Below are positions 23,641-32,556 of a stretch of DNA of 64,000 nucleotides, in pieces. Each line of letters starts with the position of its first letter. Positions within the stretch are counted from its first letter, which is position 1. The position numbers and the translations under genes are program-made. The DNA is taken from NCBI GenBank assembly GCA_900149785.2, contig FSSI02000005.1, forward strand, positions 89,690 through 153,689. Reading direction: 5' to 3'. Under the pieces are notes generated by a model. The model made no database searches. It had not been told where the DNA came from and saw only the letters and a program-made list of their open reading frames with translations. The stretch is from Sodalinema lacuna_A (GTDB taxonomy: Bacteria > Cyanobacteriota > Cyanobacteriia > Cyanobacteriales > Geitlerinemataceae).

Positions 23641-26195
23641 TACGACTGAGTTGGCGCTGGCGACTGGGGTTGAGACACCGGCGATCGTTGCGGCGGCGCA
23701 AAGCAGAGAAGGAGTCCTTCAGAATCGCGTAATTCAAAAGAATTGAGGTCATCGAAATTACCATTGCGCTCCAAGCCTGGCGAAGCAATTTCGACGGTCC
23801 ATTGATTCAAGTCAATTCCGAGCCATTTCCCAAGTTCAACCGTCATCGGATCGCCCCCCAAATGAGCCACCATCACCACACCTTCAGAGCCATCATTCGG
23901 GTTACTACGGACTCCATAAAAGATCGTGCGATCGCCCTCACTAGACTTATCAAAGCGATCCGTTCCAATCAGATTTTGTGCCAGCCAAGGCCGTTGATGA
24001 CGAAACTCCCGCAACTTCCGATTAAACTGCGCTTGAACGTCATCCACATCAGCCTCATAATGACTCACATTACACGCGACAAAACAGTCTTCCATGTAGG
24101 TCAGGGCAAACTTTTTCAACTGCGTCTCATCCAAACGTCTTAAAAACCTCACCATCTTGGGATGATTGAGCAGCTTCATACTATCAATGCTACAAGCCGA
24201 CGCATCCTCTCCCAAACAATCCTGACAAACCTTAGCCACCCGGCTGAGGTCATAATCCATTTCCATCATGGTTTCTTGCAACGCTCGTCCAAAGCCGCGC
24301 ACATCCTCGAGATACTCAAAGCCCAACTTTTTGAGATTTTTAAATAAATCAGGACGATTATAAATTTCCTCAGAAATTTGCCAATCGAGGAAGCCAATTT
24401 CCTCAGACACCACCTTCACCCCATAGCGTTCATCGGTATTGCGGAAAAACATCCAGGGAGCGTGACAAAGGGCGTTAATAAAATCCATCGGTAGGCCCGG
24501 ACTAAACCCATAAACCCAAACCGAAGTCGCCGGATTATCATACCCCTTCCAAAGAACCTCCGGCAAAGTTTTCCCTAAATTCCAGTTAATCGGTTCCTCC
24601 AGAGACACCTGATTTCCCCGCCGCACCGTGTCATGATTCGCACAACCAGTAATCCAATTACTACCAATGTGCATCACTTCCAACACCCGCCGCCATTTCC
24701 GCTCCCAAAATCCCTTGAGAGTTGGCGTATTATGAGCAAACACCAGAGGTCCCCATTGATAGGATTCGGGCATTTTTTCAATCAAATCTCGATAGGTCGA
24801 AATATCTTCCCACCCCTCAGCCGGCCAGGGCCGACCATCTTCAAAGATGGTAAACATCAACCGTTTAAATCCTTCAATATCCTGAACCACATTACTCATG
24901 GCCAGTAAGTAGGCATCATCCTGTTCCACCGCTCCCGATAACGGGTTAAAAAAGCGGAAATCTTGGCCACCATCAACGCGAATTCCATCGGCTCCGGTAT
25001 TCAATTTACGGCGCTGCATTTCCAGGAAAATTGCCCGAACCGTCGGTAATTGGTGGTTCAAGTCCTGGCCATACATATTTGGCCCCTTGAGATATTCCCG
25101 GTTAATCAGCAGTTCCGACTGGTTATCAGCATGGCCATAGACGAGATCATAAATCACCTGAATTGGCCCAGTAGAGAAATTATGAAGCGTCGCTACAAAA
25201 TCCACCATTTCATCGGGCCGCAAACTGCCTAATTGGGCTGGATTGGTGGCACTTGAACCGAGAATTGGCACATCATAACCCCAATCTTCGGTGTTGGGTT
25301 TACGCAGTTCAATTTTGAGTTCATCTTCCTCATCTTCCGAGAGAAAGACAAAAAATTCACTTTCGGGACTATATTCGCTGCGGAACTCAATGGTGGGTTC
25401 GAGGGGTAACAGTTGCACCGCATCATAGCCGACATAGTTATGTTCGATGGGGGTTAGGGCGTCCCCATTGGCCAATTTGGCCGAAATGCGCTGATAGAGT
25501 TTCGTTAATCCTTCGAGGGTTCCCTCAGCGGTGGCGGTGCCGACATGGAGTTGTAGGATGTTGCGAGGGGCATGAACCCGAGGAATGGCTTTAATGTCTT
25601 GGTGGTGATGGGTATCTTGGGTGAAAAATTCCGGGAGTTGCGAGGCGCTGGTGCGGGCAAAATAGTCTAAATCGGGGCGGTTGGCTTGTAGGCGGTCAAT
25701 ATCATAGACTTCCGCCGGGCCGAAGACACCATAGGGGAGTGAGTAGGGGACGACATCGCGAATGGCTTCGAGAATCCCCTGTTGGTCGACAAAACGCAGC
25801 CAATAAAACGAACCGGCCTGGTCGCGAGTGCCACCCTGCAAGCCCGAGACGACTCCCCAGAGAAACTCGCCTTGTTGTTTGAGGTTTAAGCGGGTGCGAC
25901 GAAAGCGCACCACCTGGCGAGGATTCCCGAAATCGATGTTGTCGATGGGGGTGAGGATTTCTAAGTAAATTTCCTTGCGTCGCATCACCTGGGCCGTGAG
26001 TTCCGGAGTCCAGAAGCCAAATTCGGTTAGGCCATCTTGACGGTAATGCGCCCCGAGTTTGACAGTGAGGGCTTGACTTTTTTCAAAATATGTGCTGTTA
26101 GAATGCTCGATCGCAGTGGCCCAATCGAGCAATTCCTGGGTAGCATCGTCTTCAAGTTGGATGGAGGGGATAGAAGGGGTCGCGACGTTGACCAT
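23640..26195 (-). CDS. gghA: Glucosylglycerol hydrolase (GH13-like), probable
   Basis: An 851-residue protein with a GH13-like barrel. DGIRVDGGQDFRFF resembles the catalytic region with the nucleophile Asp, FTIFEDGRPWP the acid/base region, and TGCANHDTVRRG the conserved His-Asp region. Length and text fit the Slr1670-type glucosylglycerol hydrolase, which breaks the salt-stress solute glucosylglycerol into glucose and glycerol when salinity drops. No ggpS/ggpP synthesis genes lie nearby. The family identification is from memory of the protein, so an untyped alpha-amylase-like enzyme remains the alternative. Confidence 0.72.
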   Translation of the reverse strand: MVNVATPSIPSIQLEDDATQELLDWATAIEHSNSTYFEKSQALTVKLGAHYRQDGLTEFGFWTPELTAQVMRRKEIYLEILTPIDNIDFGNPRQVVRFRRTRLNLKQQGEFLWGVVSGLQGGTRDQAGSFYWLRFVDQQGILEAIRDVVPYSLPYGVFGPAEVYDIDRLQANRPDLDYFARTSASQLPEFFTQDTHHHQDIKAIPRVHAPRNILQLHVGTATAEGTLEGLTKLYQRISAKLANGDALTPIEHNYVGYDAVQLLPLEPTIEFRSEYSPESEFFVFLSEDEEDELKIELRKPNTEDWGYDVPILGSSATNPAQLGSLRPDEMVDFVATLHNFSTGPIQVIYDLVYGHADNQSELLINREYLKGPNMYGQDLNHQLPTVRAIFLEMQRRKLNTGADGIRVDGGQDFRFFNPLSGAVEQDDAYLLAMSNVVQDIEGFKRLMFTIFEDGRPWPAEGWEDISTYRDLIEKMPESYQWGPLVFAHNTPTLKGFWERKWRRVLEVMHIGSNWITGCANHDTVRRGNQVSLEEPINWNLGKTLPEVLWKGYDNPATSVWVYGFSPGLPMDFINALCHAPWMFFRNTDERYGVKVVSEEIGFLDWQISEEIYNRPDLFKNLKKLGFEYLEDVRGFGRALQETMMEMDYDLSRVAKVCQDCLGEDASACSIDSMKLLNHPKMVRFLRRLDETQLKKFALTYMEDCFVACNVSHYEADVDDVQAQFNRKLREFRHQRPWLAQNLIGTDRFDKSSEGDRTIFYGVRSNPNDGSEGVVMVAHLGGDPMTVELGKWLGIDLNQWTVEIASPGLERNGNFDDLNSFELRDSEGLLLCFAPPQRSPVSQPQSPAPTQS

Positions 26196-26304
26196 GATTT
26201 AAGACCGTACTCTTGGCAAATTCTCGGGAACTCTCCATTTGTTATATCTCATTTCGATCGCGTTTTAACGATAGTGAGGAGATTCAGCCCTGAGAATCTG
26301 GGAG

Positions 26305-26326
26305 AAAAAAAAGGGGCGATCGCCCC
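26305..26326 (-). terminator. Terminator built on a HIP1 octamer
   Basis: GGGGCGATCGCCCC (26313-26326) is a perfect palindrome whose loop is GATC. On the minus strand it is followed by eight T residues (26312-26305). It lies 58 bases beyond the DUF1269 stop. Confidence 0.9.
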
Positions 26327-26384
26327 GAAAGGGGTTTCCCCCAAACCGCTGGCGATCGCCCAATACCCGTTATCCGTCCCACAC

Positions 26385-26912
26385 TTAGGACTCTGTGGCT
26401 TCAGCATGAACTTTATCGAGTTCAATGCCCCGATTTGACAGCGTTTCTTGCAACTGGGCCTCTTGATCCTTGCTCAAAGAGGTGCGTAGGACTTTACCGC
26501 CGAACTGAGCCACTTCATCGAGGACTTTATCGGGGGTCACCTTGCGAACGAGGATAAACAAGGCTGAGCTTCCCGGCTGCATCGTTTCGCCGAGTTCCCG
26601 CATGAAGTTATCATCCACACCAATATCACTGAGAGCGCCACCAATCGCCCCACCAGCCGCGCCGACAGCGACCCCGAGTAACGGACTCAGAAACAGCAGT
26701 CCAATCAACAGCCCCCAGAAGCTGCCCGAGGCAGCCCCGGCGGCGGCGAGGTTGATAGCCTGATTGAGTTTAACTTTACCGTCCTGGTTTTTAACCACCA
26801 CGGCGGCATCTTCGAGTTCAATCAGATGCTGTTTTTGGAGTTTCAGCAATTCCAAGCGGACTTCCTCAGCCTTGTATTGGCTATCGTAGGAAACGGCAAT
26901 TAAATCAGCCAT
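26385..26912 (-). CDS. DUF1269 family membrane protein
   Basis: A 175-residue protein that begins MADLIAVSYDS, with a Gly/Ala-rich hydrophobic centre (about residues 55-100: GLLIGLLFLSPLLG, AAGGAIGGAL) followed by an amphipathic C-terminal half. This matches the DUF1269 family, whose role is unknown and which is often found near stress or photosynthesis genes. The start at 26912 is preferred to one 17 codons upstream. It follows phosphoketolase on the same strand, but a hairpin terminator separates them. Confidence 0.8.
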   Translation of the reverse strand: MADLIAVSYDSQYKAEEVRLELLKLQKQHLIELEDAAVVVKNQDGKVKLNQAINLAAAGAASGSFWGLLIGLLFLSPLLGVAVGAAGGAIGGALSDIGVDDNFMRELGETMQPGSSALFILVRKVTPDKVLDEVAQFGGKVLRTSLSKDQEAQLQETLSNRGIELDKVHAEATES

Positions 26913-26943
26913 AAGATAGATTTCTAGGTATAAGTTTTCAAAT

Positions 26944-26982
26944 AAAGGCGTTAGGCAAGCCATGACGGGAGCTAACGCCTTT
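26944..26982 (-). terminator. Terminator of the phosphoketolase gene
   Basis: The arms AAAGGCGTTAG (26944-26954) and CTAACGCCTTT (26972-26982) are perfect 11-bp complements. On the minus strand the stem ends in CCTTTATTTG. It lies 18 bases after the xfp stop and could work in both directions. Confidence 0.8.
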
Positions 26983-27000
26983 ATCCCCTAGCTTACTGAT

Positions 27001-29406
27001 TTAATAGGGCCATTTCCAATTCGTGATTTCCGGCTTGTCGGTTCCATGTTCTTTGGCGTAGTGCATGTGATCGATGATTTGATTTTTCATCCGTTCCTTC
27101 ACATAGGCTGCCGCCGAACCGAGCTTGGGAACCCGATCAATGACATCAATCACCAAGTTAAAGCGATCGACTTGGTTGCGAATCGCTAACTCCAGGGGAG
27201 TGTTGATATTGCCTTTTTCCTTGTAGCCACGCACATGGATGCGTTCCTGGTTGCTGCGGCGATAGGTGAGCTTGTGAATCAGCCAAGGATAGCCATGAAA
27301 GTTGAACATGACCGGTTTATCGGTGGTAAAGAGACTGTCAAAGTCGCGATCGGATAAACCATGAGGGTGATCGACTTCCGACTGGAGACGGAACAAGTCC
27401 ACCACATTGATAAAGCGCACCTTGAGATCCGGGAACTCCTCGCGCAGAATCGCCGTAGCGGCCAGAGCCTCCCGAGTGAGGATGTCCCCACATGAGGCCA
27501 TAATCACATCGGGTTCATCGGGATCTTTGCCGCAGTCATCATTACTGGCCCATTCCCAGATGCCAATGCCCTTAGTACAGTGGGCGATCGCCTGCTCCAT
27601 CGTCAGATACTGCAAGTGGTCCTGTTTATCCGCCACAATGACGTTGACATAATTCTTGCTCTCCAAACAATGGTCCATCACCGACAGCAGACAATTGGCA
27701 TCGGGGGGTAGATAAATCCGCGTCACCTCAGCACTCTTGTTGGTGACCAAATCAATAAATCCAGGATCTTGGTGACTAAAGCCATTATGATCCTGACGCC
27801 AGACCACCGACGAGAGCAGGATATTCAGCGACGACACCGGCGCGCGCCAGGGAACCTCATTTTTGCAAATATCCAGCCATTTAGCGTGCTGGTTAAACAT
27901 CGAGTCAATCACATGAGCGAAGGCCTCATAGGTATGGAACAACCCATGTCGTCCCGTCAGCAGATAGCCTTCGAGCCAGCCTTCGAGAGTATGCTCACTC
28001 AGCATCTCCATCACCCGGCCATCGGGGGAGAGAAAGCCGCCATCCTCATCTTCGGGCAGCATTTGCGCCATCCAAGCCTTCTTGGTGACCTCATAGAGAG
28101 CCTGTAGGCGGTTTGAAGCCGTCTCATCGGGACCAAACACCCGGAAATTATTCATGTTGTTGCGCATCACATCCCGCAAATAGAAACTCATGATGCGGGT
28201 GTTCTGAGCTTCGACATGACCGGGGTTCGGCACATCGACAGCATACTTGCGGAAATCGGGCCGCCGCAGCTCTTTGCGCACCAAGCCCCCATTGGTGATG
28301 GGGTTGGCGCTCATGCGTCGTGGCCCTTTCGGGGACAGTTCCTGGAGTTCCCGAATCAGTTTACCCGTCTCATCGAAGAGTTCCTCGGGCTTGTAGCTAC
28401 GCAGCCACTCTTCCAAGATGGCCATGCTCTCCGGATTCTTATGCACATCCGACATGGGGACTTGGTGCGCCCGCCAGAAGCCTTCCACCTTATGACCTTT
28501 TACCGATTCGGGTCCCGTCCAGCCCTTGGGAGAGCGGAAGACAATCATGGGCCAACGGGGGCGTTGGGCGACCCCAGTCCGCCGCGCTTCCTCTTGGATG
28601 CGATGAATCTCCTGAACACAGGTTTCGAGGGTTTGCGCCATGCGTTGGTGCATGGTTTCGGGGTCATCTCCCTCGACGAAATAGGGACGATAGCCATAGC
28701 CTTGGAACAGGGCTTCGAGTTCTTCGTGAGGAATCCGTGACAGAAGGGTGGGGTTGGCGATTTTGTAGCCGTTCAAATGCAGAATCGGCAAGACGGCGCC
28801 ATCCCGGATGGGGTTGAGATACTTGTTCGAGTGCCATGCGGTTGCCAGAGGTCCCGTTTCGGCTTCTCCATCACCGACGACGGCCGCCACCAGCAAATCG
28901 GGGTTATCATAGGCGGCCCCGAAGGCGTGGGAGAGACTGTAGCCGAGTTCCCCGCCTTCGTGAATCGAGCCAGGGGTTTCTGGGGTGACGTGACTGCCGA
29001 TATGGCCGGGGAAGGAGAATTGTTTGAAGAATTTTTGCAGTCCTTCTTCGTCTTGCCCTTTGTCTGGATAGACTTCCGAGTAGGTTCCTTCGAGATAGGC
29101 TGGCCCCAGGATGCCGGGAGCGCCATGGCCGGGGCCGGCGACGTAGAGGGCATTCAGGTCATATTTGTTGATGAGGCGGTTGAGGTGGATGTAGAGAAAG
29201 CTTAACCCCGGACTGGACCCCCAATGGCCGAGGAGCCGTTTTTTGACATGCTCGGGTTTGATGGGTTCTTTGAGAAGGGGGTTATCTTTGAGGTAAATCA
29301 TGCCCACCGCCAGGTAGTTGGCAGCCCGCCAGTAGGCATGAATTTTCCGCAGTTCTTCTGCCGACAGGGGCATTTCCGTGGTCACTGAGGATGTCGCAAT
29401 AGTCAT
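27001..29406 (-). CDS. xfp: Phosphoketolase (xylulose-5-P/fructose-6-P)
   Basis: An 801-residue thiamine-diphosphate enzyme that splits xylulose 5-phosphate or fructose 6-phosphate with phosphate into acetyl phosphate plus an aldose phosphate. The conserved GPGHGAPG, HVTPETPGSIHEGGELG, the ThDP motif VVGDGEAETGPLA, and FRSPKGWTGP are all present, and the length is standard. In cyanobacteria it supports carbon flow in the dark and acetate formation. It is divergent from ldh-pyk-ackA across a 700-bp control region, and acetate kinase would use its acetyl phosphate. Confidence 0.95.
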   Translation of the reverse strand: MTIATSSVTTEMPLSAEELRKIHAYWRAANYLAVGMIYLKDNPLLKEPIKPEHVKKRLLGHWGSSPGLSFLYIHLNRLINKYDLNALYVAGPGHGAPGILGPAYLEGTYSEVYPDKGQDEEGLQKFFKQFSFPGHIGSHVTPETPGSIHEGGELGYSLSHAFGAAYDNPDLLVAAVVGDGEAETGPLATAWHSNKYLNPIRDGAVLPILHLNGYKIANPTLLSRIPHEELEALFQGYGYRPYFVEGDDPETMHQRMAQTLETCVQEIHRIQEEARRTGVAQRPRWPMIVFRSPKGWTGPESVKGHKVEGFWRAHQVPMSDVHKNPESMAILEEWLRSYKPEELFDETGKLIRELQELSPKGPRRMSANPITNGGLVRKELRRPDFRKYAVDVPNPGHVEAQNTRIMSFYLRDVMRNNMNNFRVFGPDETASNRLQALYEVTKKAWMAQMLPEDEDGGFLSPDGRVMEMLSEHTLEGWLEGYLLTGRHGLFHTYEAFAHVIDSMFNQHAKWLDICKNEVPWRAPVSSLNILLSSVVWRQDHNGFSHQDPGFIDLVTNKSAEVTRIYLPPDANCLLSVMDHCLESKNYVNVIVADKQDHLQYLTMEQAIAHCTKGIGIWEWASNDDCGKDPDEPDVIMASCGDILTREALAATAILREEFPDLKVRFINVVDLFRLQSEVDHPHGLSDRDFDSLFTTDKPVMFNFHGYPWLIHKLTYRRSNQERIHVRGYKEKGNINTPLELAIRNQVDRFNLVIDVIDRVPKLGSAAAYVKERMKNQIIDHMHYAKEHGTDKPEITNWKWPY

Positions 29407-30103
29407 AGCATTCGCTTCCTAGCGTGAGGACAAGTGAGATACTCGGTCTTCGATGCGTTCTATCGTTGATGAGTTTCCCTACTTATTATCGATAGCAGCT
29501 TATGACCCTAAAATTCAAGAAAGATTTTGTTAAATCCAGAAACTATGACTCACATCTGTGTGAAATATCATAGATTAGCAAATGTAAGCTCGGTTACATC
29601 TAAAAAACAACAATAGTGCATATCGGGGTGACTGGCTCTAAATGGCGATCGCCCTCGTTGTTATCTGGTTATTATTGTAACCATTCCTCGGGTTCACTAT
29701 CCTGGAAGTCTACCCGGGGCGATCAGACAAGGGCGGTCAAAGGCGATATTTTTTAATAATAACTTAATCTTGGGCTAAACAATCTCGGGCAGACGTTGAT
29801 CTTATACTGGGTATGGCAGCTAGGGATGGCAGTTGGGTCGGCTTCAGCTGCGGCACTGACAATCATTAAACGTCACAAGGACTGTTCGGCTGCTTGCATT
29901 GTCTAGGAGAGTATCGATAAAATCAGCTCACGGCCAGGAAAAACCTCTGCCTGGAGACAGGAGCATCTAATAGAATACTCGAATCGGTTAAGGGTGACGG
30001 TCTCACTATTCTGTTAATCCCGAACCTTTAGCCGTCAAGTTTTTCGGATAACCACTCGATAGTTCATTCTTTAACTCAGTCCCCTCATTGGCGATCGCCC
30101 TTC
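29407..30103. other. Long control region between divergent xfp and ldh
   Basis: No gene is seen in this stretch. AT-rich segments at about 29500-29600 and 29745-29780 probably hold promoters for the two directions, and TATACT at about 29812 is a possible -10 box without a good -35 partner. A CAGG/CCTG-type imperfect hairpin lies around 29936-29964. The length suggests multiple regulator sites or a long leader for ldh. I found no tRNA or riboswitch consensus. Confidence 0.4.
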
Positions 30104-31096
30104 ATGTTTGATACCCTATTTACCCAGCCCAGTGACCCACAATTTAACGCCCTTCAACCCCGTAAAGCCGTCATTATTGGCGCGGGACAAGTGGGAATGG
30201 CTTGTGCTTACTCCCTACTGATTCAAAACTGCTTCGATGAACTGGTTTTACAAGACTTAGCCACCGAAAAACTTGAGGGAGAAGTCATGGACTTAGTTCA
30301 TGGCCTCCCGTTTGTTGCCCCAACCGCCGTTTCAGCGGGAACCGTCGCCGAGGAAGGACGCAATGCCGATATTGTGATTATAACCGCCGGTGCCGCTCAA
30401 AAGCCTGGGGAAACCCGCCTTGACTTAGTGCAAAAAAATGTTGCCATCTTCGGTAACTTAATTCCGGATATTGTCCAATATTGTCCGCAGGCAATTGTAT
30501 TGGTTGTGACCAATCCTGTCGATATTATGACGTATGTTTCCTTGAAACTGTCAGGATTTTCCTCGTCCCAAGTTCTTGGGTCAGGAACCGTCTTGGATAC
30601 GGCTCGTTTTCGTGCCCTGTTAGCCCGAGAACTCGGTCTCGATGCTCGTAGTTTACACGCCTATATTATTGGCGAACATGGAGATAGTGAAGTCCCGGTC
30701 TGGAGTCACGTTAATGTGGCTGGAATGCCTCTGTGTGACGGGGATTGGCCCGGCAGTCCTCGCCCCGATGATCCTCGGCTAACTCGCATTTTTCAGGACA
30801 CCCGAGATGCGGCGTATGAGATTATTAAACGTAAAGGCTATACCAGTTATGCGATCGGTTTAGGGGTGACGGATATTGTACAAGCGATTCTCCGTAATCA
30901 AAATCGAGTCATGACCGTGAGTCGATTAGTTCCTGGTATTCAAGATTTACATGATGTTTGCCTGAGTTTACCCACGGTTGTGAATCGACAAGGCGCAGAA
31001 CGAATGCTTCAGCTCTCATTAACAGAAACTGAAGCCAAGCAATTGCATCAATCTGCTACAATCATGAAAAAAATCATCAAGGAGTTATCATTATGA
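30104..31096 (+). CDS. ldh: L-lactate dehydrogenase
   Basis: A 330-residue NAD-dependent dehydrogenase. The Rossmann motif is IGAGQVGMACAY; the specificity loop AQKPGETRLDL carries Gln (lactate type) rather than the Arg of malate dehydrogenases; the active-site GEHGDSEV contains the catalytic His. It reduces pyruvate to L-lactate and regenerates NAD+. Its last codons overlap the pyruvate kinase start by 4 bases (ATGA), so the two are translationally coupled. Malate dehydrogenase is the main alternative but the Gln argues against it. Confidence 0.92.
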   Translation: MFDTLFTQPSDPQFNALQPRKAVIIGAGQVGMACAYSLLIQNCFDELVLQDLATEKLEGEVMDLVHGLPFVAPTAVSAGTVAEEGRNADIVIITAGAAQKPGETRLDLVQKNVAIFGNLIPDIVQYCPQAIVLVVTNPVDIMTYVSLKLSGFSSSQVLGSGTVLDTARFRALLARELGLDARSLHAYIIGEHGDSEVPVWSHVNVAGMPLCDGDWPGSPRPDDPRLTRIFQDTRDAAYEIIKRKGYTSYAIGLGVTDIVQAILRNQNRVMTVSRLVPGIQDLHDVCLSLPTVVNRQGAERMLQLSLTETEAKQLHQSATIMKKIIKELSL

Positions 31097-32514
31097 ACCG
31101 AACCAAAATTGTCGCCACCCTAGGACCTGTTAGCAACAGTCCAGATGTTATCAAAAAAATGGTCTGTGCCGGCATGAGTGTCGCTCGCTTAAACTTCTCT
31201 CATGGAGACTATGCCCAACATAAAATCACCATTCAGAACCTGCGTAAAATCGCCGAAGATCTCGATACTCCCATCACCATCCTTCAAGATTTACAGGGAC
31301 CCAAAATTCGAGTCTGCAACTTACCTCAAGGCGAAGTCTCGTTAGAGGAAGGGGACGAAATTATTTTGATTCCCAATGCTGAGTATCACGAACAAACCCG
31401 AACCGTGGGAATTGATTATCCTGATTTAGCAGAAGAGGCGAAAGTTGGCTCACAAATTTTGCTCGATGATGGGTTGCTGGAGTTAGAAATCACGAAAATT
31501 TCCGGTCATGCCGTGCATTGTGTCGTCATTGAAGGTGGACTTCTCAAAAGTCGCAAAGGGGTTAATATCCCGACGTTGGATTTACATCTTCCCTCCATGA
31601 CTGACAAAGACAAACAAGATTTGATCTTTGGTTTATCTCAAGGGATTGATTGGGTCTCTCTGAGTTTTGTGCGAACGGCAGATGATATTCGTCAATTAAA
31701 GACGTTCATCAGTGAACACAGTGACACGAAAGTTCCTGTGATTGGGAAGATCGAGAAACCCCAGGCGATCGCCCACCTACAAGAAATCGTCGATGAATGT
31801 GATGGGATCATGGTGGCCCGGGGAGATTTGGGGGTAGAAATGAGTCCCGAGAAAGTGCCAATGTTGCAAAAAGAAATTATCCGCGCCTGCAATCAAAGAG
31901 GGATTCCAGCCATTACGGCCACTCAGATGCTTGATAGTATGATTCGTGAACCCCGCCCCACTCGTGCTGAAGCCAGTGATGTCGCCAACGCCATCATTGA
32001 TGGAACCGATGCGGTGATGTTGTCGGGAGAATCAGCCGTGGGTAAATATCCGGTGAAAGCGGTACAAATGATGGCTAAAATTGCCCGTCAAATTGAACCG
32101 GAAGCCGAGTTTGTCAACTATCCGCCCTCAGAAACTGACGAAACTCACGCCCTCACCGAAGCCTTAAATACAATCGATCGCCTGCTAAACTTACGCTGTA
32201 TTGCCGCGTTCACCAGTTCCGGCTATACGGCCCGCATTGCCTCCAAGGAACGGCCACGGGCCTTAGTGGTGGCCTTTACCACCAATCGAGATGTCTATCA
32301 CCGTCTCAATCTCATCTGGGGGGTGAAACCGATTCTCATTGATGATGATGGAGAAACCTTTGAAGAACTGGTTGAACACGCCAACCGTGGCTTACAAAAG
32401 CGTAATCTAGCTGAGTTAGGCGATCAAATCTTGATTGTGGGTGGGATTCCCACTAAACATTCGCGAGGGACGAATTTCTTGAAGTTACACCGGATTAGCG
32501 AATCGCCACTCTAG
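31093..32514 (+). CDS. pyk: Pyruvate kinase
   Basis: A 473-residue glycolytic enzyme making ATP and pyruvate from PEP. The N-terminus RTKIVATLGPVSNS, the metal/substrate segment MVARGDLGVEM, and the signature KIEKPQAI are clear. The C-terminal allosteric domain is a little short compared with the usual 470-590 range for cyanobacterial paralogues. It overlaps ldh by the ATGA quartet. Together they convert PEP to lactate; cyanobacteria often have a second pyk elsewhere. Confidence 0.95.
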   Translation: MNRTKIVATLGPVSNSPDVIKKMVCAGMSVARLNFSHGDYAQHKITIQNLRKIAEDLDTPITILQDLQGPKIRVCNLPQGEVSLEEGDEIILIPNAEYHEQTRTVGIDYPDLAEEAKVGSQILLDDGLLELEITKISGHAVHCVVIEGGLLKSRKGVNIPTLDLHLPSMTDKDKQDLIFGLSQGIDWVSLSFVRTADDIRQLKTFISEHSDTKVPVIGKIEKPQAIAHLQEIVDECDGIMVARGDLGVEMSPEKVPMLQKEIIRACNQRGIPAITATQMLDSMIREPRPTRAEASDVANAIIDGTDAVMLSGESAVGKYPVKAVQMMAKIARQIEPEAEFVNYPPSETDETHALTEALNTIDRLLNLRCIAAFTSSGYTARIASKERPRALVVAFTTNRDVYHRLNLIWGVKPILIDDDGETFEELVEHANRGLQKRNLAELGDQILIVGGIPTKHSRGTNFLKLHRISESPL

Positions 32515-32556
32515 GGTTGTGCCAGGTTGTACAAGGTTGTCAAGTGTGAGGGTTGC

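Noticed and set aside
28216..28740. Plus-strand 174-residue reading frame
   Set aside because: It is antisense to the well-conserved phosphoketolase gene and has no domain features.
30104..31096. Malate dehydrogenase
   Set aside because: The specificity loop has Gln (AQKPGETR) instead of the Arg that binds oxaloacetate, and the gene is coupled to pyruvate kinase.
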